From: Cadophora sp. MPI-SDFR-AT-0126
Taxonomy: Eukaryota > Ascomycota > Leotiomycetes > Helotiales > Ploettnerulaceae
Assembly (NCBI GenBank): GCA_020747065.1
Contig: JAGMVK010000018.1
Location: 868,001-932,000, forward strand
Reading direction: 5' to 3'
Length of the DNA stretch: 64,000 nucleotides
In this document: piece after piece, positions 59,130 through 64,000 of the stretch
Layout: every line of letters starts with the position of its first letter
Position numbering within the stretch: position 1 is the first letter of the stretch
The notes under the pieces: generated by a model
Database searches by the model: none
What the model was told of the DNA's origin: nothing
What the model saw: only the letters and a program-made list of their open reading frames with translations
Position numbers and translations under genes: made by a program

Positions 59130-60870
59130 ATGAAGACGGCAGCTTATGCCGCGGTCCTCAACCACTCCAGGAGGACCTCGACCATCAGGGAAGATGAGGG
59201 CAGGGACAGAGACAACTATAACTATGTGCCTGTGTCGCTCGGGGAGGGCACACCAGGCCGGGAAGAGCTTCGATTCAGCACCGACTTAGACGCAGAACAT
59301 CACATTCTTTTAGAACAGCACCTCAGAAAATTCAGAAAGAACAACACAAACAGAACTTGGTTTGTCGTCATGGGTGCTGTTGGGGTCTTCTTATTCTTCT
59401 ACTTGGCAATTGCGTAAGTCCTCAAACACATGGATCTGCATGATGAGAATCGGCCGAACTCTTGTGTTTTGATGTGATCACTGCTGACATCAAGCCAGCG
59501 ACCATACTATTCAACATGTCAGTGCACAATGTGATGGTCTAGATGGCTTCACTTGTTCGCCTGAGATATCCCGTTTCTGGGGGCAGAGTTCCCCCTATTT
59601 CGCAGTCGCTTCAGATATTGCAACTGAAGTCCCGGACCAGTGCCAAATCACATTTGCGCAAATCCTCTCGCGTCACGGTGCTCGAGATCCTACCGCAGGA
59701 AAAACTGTCAAGTATCAAGCTTTGATTGATCGTATCCACGCCAACGCTACAGCTTATAGCGAAAGCTTTGCCTTTATCAAAGACTACAACTACACCTTGG
59801 GAGCCGATCAGCTCACCACTTTTGGCCAGCAAGAGCTCGTCAACTCCGGTACGAAGTTCTACCAGAGGTATAAGACTCTTGCTCAAGGCATCACCCCTTT
59901 TGTCCGGGCATCCGGACAAGATCGAGTCGTGGAATCTGCCCAGAACTGGACACAAGGTTTTCATAATGCTCGTCTGCAAGATGCGTGTTCGACTGTCAAT
60001 GAAAGCTTACCTTTCAATATTGTTCAAATTAGCGAGGATCAAGGTCAAAATAACACTCTCAATCACGACCTGTGCACCAACTTCGAAGAGGGTCACATCA
60101 ATGAGATCGGCGACGATGCTGAAGCAAAATGGCAAGCTGTCTTTGCACCACCCATCACTGCACGCATGAACGAGAACCTTCCGGGTGTCAACTTCACAGA
60201 TGATGACACAGTCAGTCTAATGGATATGTGCCCGTTTAACACCGTCGCCAACGACAACGGCACCCTCCATCCCTTCTGCGGTCTATTCACTGCCATGGAA
60301 TGGCAGCAATATGATTATCTTGCCACTGTCGGCAAATTCTACAGCTATTCCACCGGTAACCCTCTCGGCCCAACACAAGGCGTAGGCTTCACCAACGAAC
60401 TCATCGCACGCATGACCAAGTCCGCTGTTGTCGACAGGACCACTACGAACTCAACGCTCGATGGCAATCCCGCAACCTTCCCTCTCGATGCAGTCCTTTA
60501 CGCTGACTTCAGTCACGACAACGACATGATGACCATCTTCAGCGCCATGGGCCTCTTCAACGGCACCGCACCGCTCTCAAACACCACTCTCCAATCCGTA
60601 CAAGAAACCAACGGCTTCGCGGTAAATCGCATCGTACCCTTTAGCTCCCGTGCCTATTTTGAGAAGATGACTTGTACGGGTATGGCAGAGGAGATGGTGA
60701 GAGTGGTTATTAACGACCGGGTTATGCCACTGGATACTTGTGGTGGTGATGCGTTGGGGAGGTGTACGTTGAGTGCTTGGGTCAACAGCCTTTCGTTTGC
60801 GAGAGCGGGTGGGCTCTGGGATAGCTGCTTTACGCCTGCGGCTGGGAATAGTACGTTGCGGCTGCTATGA
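59130..60870 (+). CDS. Membrane-anchored histidine acid phosphatase (phytase-like)
   Basis: Releases phosphate from organic phosphates such as inositol phosphates; would act on the outer face of the cell or in the secretory pathway. Two exons (59130-59413, 59499-60870) with an 85-nt intron give 551 aa. Residues 1-75 are a hydrophilic, Arg/Glu-rich tail; 76-95 are one hydrophobic segment (WFVVMGAVGVFLFFYLAIA), giving type II topology instead of a cleaved signal. The catalytic RHGARDP motif is at about 153-159 and the second SHDN element at about 433-436. Cys spacing (CDGLDGFTC, TCGGDALGRC) and many N-x-S/T sites fit a glycoprotein. Acceptor AG at 59497-59498 is preferred over that at 59521-59522 because it retains HTIQHVSAQC. 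Confidence 0.92.
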
Positions 60871-61169
60871 GCTTGGATCGTATCATCTGATGAATGATTC
60901 AAAAAGGGTCATTCCGAGGACAGGGATTATTGATTCCTGGATAACTGTTTTACAAAGAGAATGTACCTATGCTTCTAGCGACAATGATACCCCTCGATAC
61001 ACGTATAACGTTTTCAATGCTGTTAATGCTCCTATATGCAAATTACCCAGCCAGTGCTCCTGAACTCCAGACCGTAGACAAGCAAATCATGGTATACCCC
61101 CCTGACATGTGCCATCTATTCCCATAGCAGAACAATCAATACGCAAAACACCATGACCAGAAGCTCATC
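60871..61169. other. Short convergent intergenic region
   Basis: 299 bp between convergent stop codons of the phosphatase and ROT1 genes; only 3' UTR expected. Confidence 0.5.
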
Positions 61170-62131
61170 TTACAACAAGTAAGCGACACCTCCAAAGAGC
61201 GTCATGCCAACACCCGTCCACCACACCATATTCAGATCCACGCGATGAAGGAGCGGCTGCTCGAAGTCTCGCTTCATATGAATAGCGTCCTTGTTCAGAG
61301 GTACATCGTACCCATGGTCTGGTTCTGGCTCTGCTCCAGCTGTCCGCTTTGCTTTCTTTCCGGTGGATGCGGTCGTCGGGTTCATGGTAATGGTTGGAAG
61401 CATTTTCGGGGGTGTGAAGGCTAGGTACATGGGTTGTATGGGGGCGCCGTTGAATTGGTAGAGGTCGAGACGAGTGAGCTTTGAGTAAGCGTCTGTGTAG
61501 ACTTGGTATTTCTGGGACTTATTAGTAACTTAATTGATGGAGGGTTACGGGCAGGGAGAACATGCCTCCATCTTCTCGGACTGGTTGTAGCGCGTGTAGG
61601 TCGAGGTGTCGCCGTCACAAGGATTGGATTGCAGTTGTCTCCCATCGACGGAGATGGGCGTCAAGTCGAGAGAGCCATCCGCGTTCTCCACAACGGTGCC
61701 GTGTTGAAATTGTAGGATCGCGCCTGGACATTTTGGATTCGCGGCTGCATGTGAAATCAGTACTGCCACCTGGATCCAGGAGTCTGGACTTGCTCACGAT
61801 TCGCAATTGCTCTGTAGTATGCCGACTCGTAGTGTCCGTCCGCTGTGAACGAGTATGAAATTCCAGTATGCTTCGGCTCGATAAAACTATCATTGACAGG
61901 ATTGTAGAAGCCCTATATCCTCGAATCAGTAAATGTACGCTTCCCAAGGCCTCGTCGCCGTCGTCAATTGTCGCCCTCTCTCCCTGTTCCAAGAATAGCA
62001 CATACCGGTCCTGTCAAAACCTTTGCGGATTTCGTAGACCACGTCCCGACGAGTTGGGCGTTGAGGGCTGAGGCTGAAGAGATGAGGCATGCGCCTGCGA
62101 TGAGTAGCGAGTGTAGTGAGAGTGAAGACAT
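61170..62131 (-). CDS. rot1: ROT1, ER membrane chaperone
   Basis: ER membrane protein that in yeast supports glycoprotein folding and beta-1,6-glucan and wall synthesis. Four exons (62131-62006, 61912-61798, 61744-61566, 61511-61170) give 253 aa. Residues 1-21 are a signal peptide ([13 protein letters not shown]). The lumenal ROT1 domain shows [68 protein letters not shown] and [15 protein letters not shown]. The C-terminus ends in one membrane segment (about 234-253). Introns are 93, 53 and 54 nt, the last with a GC donor. A start further upstream (62233) would add 34 residues and is less likely as it buries the signal peptide. Divergent from the formyl-THF cyclo-ligase gene. Confidence 0.95.
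61512..61565 (-). other. GC-AG intron in ROT1
   Basis: Exon ends AAGATGGAG; intron begins GCATGTTCTC, has a TTACTAATAAG branch and ends TCCCAG before AAATACC. The splice yields [17 protein letters not shown]. Nearby GT sites give a stop or the wrong frame. Confidence 0.85.
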
Positions 62132-62419
62132 TGTTGCGTGTGAACGAGTGTGGTTGTGGTTTCGAGAGGCGTGAGTTCGTTCAAGTTTAGGGAGGTTTTG
62201 AGGAAGTCCATCACTAGCCACACTTGACGCCACAACGCCTATCGAGTTTTACCCCTGCCGAAGATCTGTTCGGGAGTCTTGGCGTGCTGCTTGTGTTCAG
62301 CGGACTCTCTTTCGCTTGAGGAGTGTGCACCACTCAAGACTTTTGAGACCATCTGGGTGGTGGCTTGAACGGAAGCTATGAGTCTTCACAAAGTTTGAAG
62401 AGCAATATCTGATATTCCC

Positions 62420-63246
62420 ATGGGTGGCATTGTTGGCCTCAAAGATCCTGAACCAGCAATGGCTTCGTCAGTTGCTCTGAAAGCAGCGAAGAAGGAGTTG
62501 CGAACGCTGATGAAAAGGAAGCTTTCAAGTGTACCATCAGCGTCAATTGAATCTCAAAGTGAGTCTACTCATCACTATCTGAATTCAGGATTGATCATAA
62601 GTTAGGTGCTGCACTCTTTATGACAGTGACAAAATACAAGCCATACCAAGACGCAAAACGTATTGGTGTGTACCTTTCAATGCCAACAGGCGAGGTCCAA
62701 ACAGATGCTATTGTACGCCATGCTCTTCAAAGTGGGAAGCAGGTCTTTGTACCTTATCTTCATAGGGCTCAGAACCCACCTTCCAACACTCCTCGCTCTG
62801 TGATGGAGATGGTGGATTTACGGTCCCTATCTGAATATGAGTCTCTGGAGAGAGATAGCTGGGGAATACCGACCATCAGCCCAGGTACTGTGGAGCAGCG
62901 AGAACATGTACTGGAAGGCTTGACCAAAGGGAGCAAGCCACTTGACTTGATTATCATGCCCGGCGTGGCTTTTGATCTTGACCCAAGAACTGGATATGTA
63001 AGGCGACTTGGTCATGGAAAAGGCTTCTACGATTACTTTCTGCACAGATATAAGCAAAGTCGAGGGTCACAGACGATAGAACCAACGAGTCCAGAAAGAG
63101 ATGTAATTTTGTGTGGTTTGGCTCTTGAGGAGCAATTTCTGGACACCGAGACAGGGTCTTCAGTGCCTGTAGGAGACCATGATCACCTCTTGCACAGTCT
63201 GGTGGTAGGCGATGGAAAACTCTTGGAAGGCCCTCTCAGGGAATAG
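62420..63246 (+). CDS. fau1: 5-formyltetrahydrofolate cyclo-ligase
   Basis: ATP-dependent conversion of 5-formyl-THF to 5,10-methenyl-THF, returning the storage folate to one-carbon metabolism; usually cytosolic. Two exons (62420-62558, 62606-63246) with a 47-nt intron give 259 aa from the ATG at 62420 or 246 aa from the in-frame ATG at 62459, which starts MASSVALKAAKKELRTLMKR and matches the family N-terminus better. Seen: RIGVYLSMPTGEVQT (substrate-side loop), WGIPTISPG, LIIMPGVAFDLDPRTGYVRR and the ATP/metal loop RLGHGKGFYDYFL. Length is normal for fungal Fau1-type enzymes. Divergent from ROT1 (under 330 bp between starts) and convergent with SmE. Confidence 0.94.
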
Positions 63247-63366
63247 AATTCGAGGACGAATGAATAAGAAGCCCAATCGAAACTCCTCCCACCACTTTGC
63301 GCACCATTCGGTACTTTTGTCCTTACTGAGCCCGGCCTGAAAGCAAATAACGCCATTTGGTACCTT

Positions 63367-63756
63367 CTATCCATTCAAGCTTTGGATCAACGAAACATTA
63401 TCTCCCTTCAGTAAAATTTGTCCTGGCGCATGTTAGCTTGTTGCAAGCTCGACATCTGATTCAAATTTCTCACCTAACGATCTCCGACTCTCCTCACTTG
63501 TCTTTGTGGCTTGCTTAACCTCCACTGCATCGTCGATAACCAGGTTCATGAATTCATCGAAGCCCTGTTAATGCTATCAGCCTAGAACCAAAACCAGTCC
63601 AGATGCAAGACCACTGACTCTGATCTTGCCCTCAATTCTGATAGCCAACTGCTCGTATAACCAAATCTGGACCGTCGATCGCTGCTGGAGGAGCTTGAAG
63701 ATGAAGTTGATGGGGGGTAGTAGGACCTTGCGCCCACCGCCTCCGCCTCTGTTCAT
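63367..63756 (-). CDS. sme1: Small nuclear ribonucleoprotein SmE
   Basis: Sm-ring subunit of spliceosomal snRNPs. Three exons (63756-63619, 63564-63474, 63422-63367) with introns of 54 and 51 nt give 94 aa. Residues 3-9 are Arg/Gly-rich (MNRGGGGGRK); Sm1 motif: VQIWLYEQLAIRIEGKIR, then GFDEFMNLVIDDAVEV; Sm2: GQILLKGDNVSLIQSLNG at the C-terminus. Each exon boundary is confirmed by unbroken family phase. It is missed by simple ORF finding because exons 2 and 3 are short. The length is the normal Sm-protein size. Confidence 0.95.
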
Positions 63757-64000
63757 GTTTGCTGACGGTCGGGTGTTTGTTAAGAGGTCAGAGGACCTTC
63801 CAAGACTGGAGTTGTTGATTTAGAAAGTCGAGAGTGGTCTTTCTAAGTTACCGCGTTGTTGAGAGGTCTGTGAAAATGCTTGGTCGCGATTCACGAGCCT
63901 TTGAACGAGGCTGTCAAAAAGAACGGCGCGCTAGCGGGGAAGGCACGACCACTTCAACTTCGGCTGCACAATCCATCCTCCCAAAAAAACAAACAAGACT
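63757..64000. other. Upstream of SmE, window end
   Basis: 244 bp, promoter side of SmE; no further gene seen before the window ends. Confidence 0.5.

Overview
The window is nuclear DNA from a filamentous ascomycete (Pezizomycotina). The evidence is short introns (mostly 42-130 nt) with GT-AG or GC-AG ends and CTAAC/CTGAC-type branch sites, fungal housekeeping genes (beta-tubulin, eL6, SEC5, IDH2, ROT1, SmE), Zn2Cys6, BED and bZIP regulators, a fungal-type amino-acid permease, and long gene-poor intergenic stretches. A helotialean/leotiomycete source would fit the overall style, but that is inference. There are no bacterial features, CRISPR arrays, convincing tRNAs or recognisable transposon ORFs.

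Layout. 0-13 kb: 3' part of beta-tubulin and ribosomal protein eL6 (both +), an amino-acid permease (-), a 69-aa small hydrophilic protein (+) and a KHA1-type K+/H+ antiporter (-). 13-18 kb: an empty 3.2 kb, then a secreted type-B carboxylesterase (+). 18-30 kb: about 12 kb almost without coding signal, apart from one exon-like fragment near 19 kb, ending at a short bZIP factor (30.1-31.0 kb, +). 31-34.4 kb: empty. 34.4-39.3 kb: a type II PI4-kinase (LSB6-like) and a disordered 533-aa protein, both (-). 41.4-48.0 kb (+): an Rmn1/RBM26-type RNA-binding protein, a decayed Zn2Cys6 gene and a BED + Zn2Cys6 regulator. 50.0-51.7 kb (-): a 2EXR-domain gene broken by in-frame TAG. 52.9-64 kb is compact and housekeeping: SEC5 (-) divergent from mitochondrial IDH2 (+), a membrane-anchored histidine-acid phosphatase (+), ROT1 (-) divergent from 5-formyl-THF cyclo-ligase (+), and SmE (-) convergent with the latter.

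The most unusual points are: (i) two GC-AG introns in conserved genes (KHA1, ROT1), each forced by protein phase; (ii) two neighbouring non-housekeeping genes whose disrupting in-frame stops are TAG, compatible with CAG-to-TAG decay or, more speculatively, A-to-I editing of UAG to UGG; the Zn2Cys6 relic also carries a frameshift; (iii) stop-free introns of length 3n in the two regulator genes, so retention would give in-frame isoforms; and (iv) the roughly 12-kb desert ahead of the bZIP gene. I see no clear novel multi-gene system. Exon coordinates were worked out by hand from phase and splice consensus.
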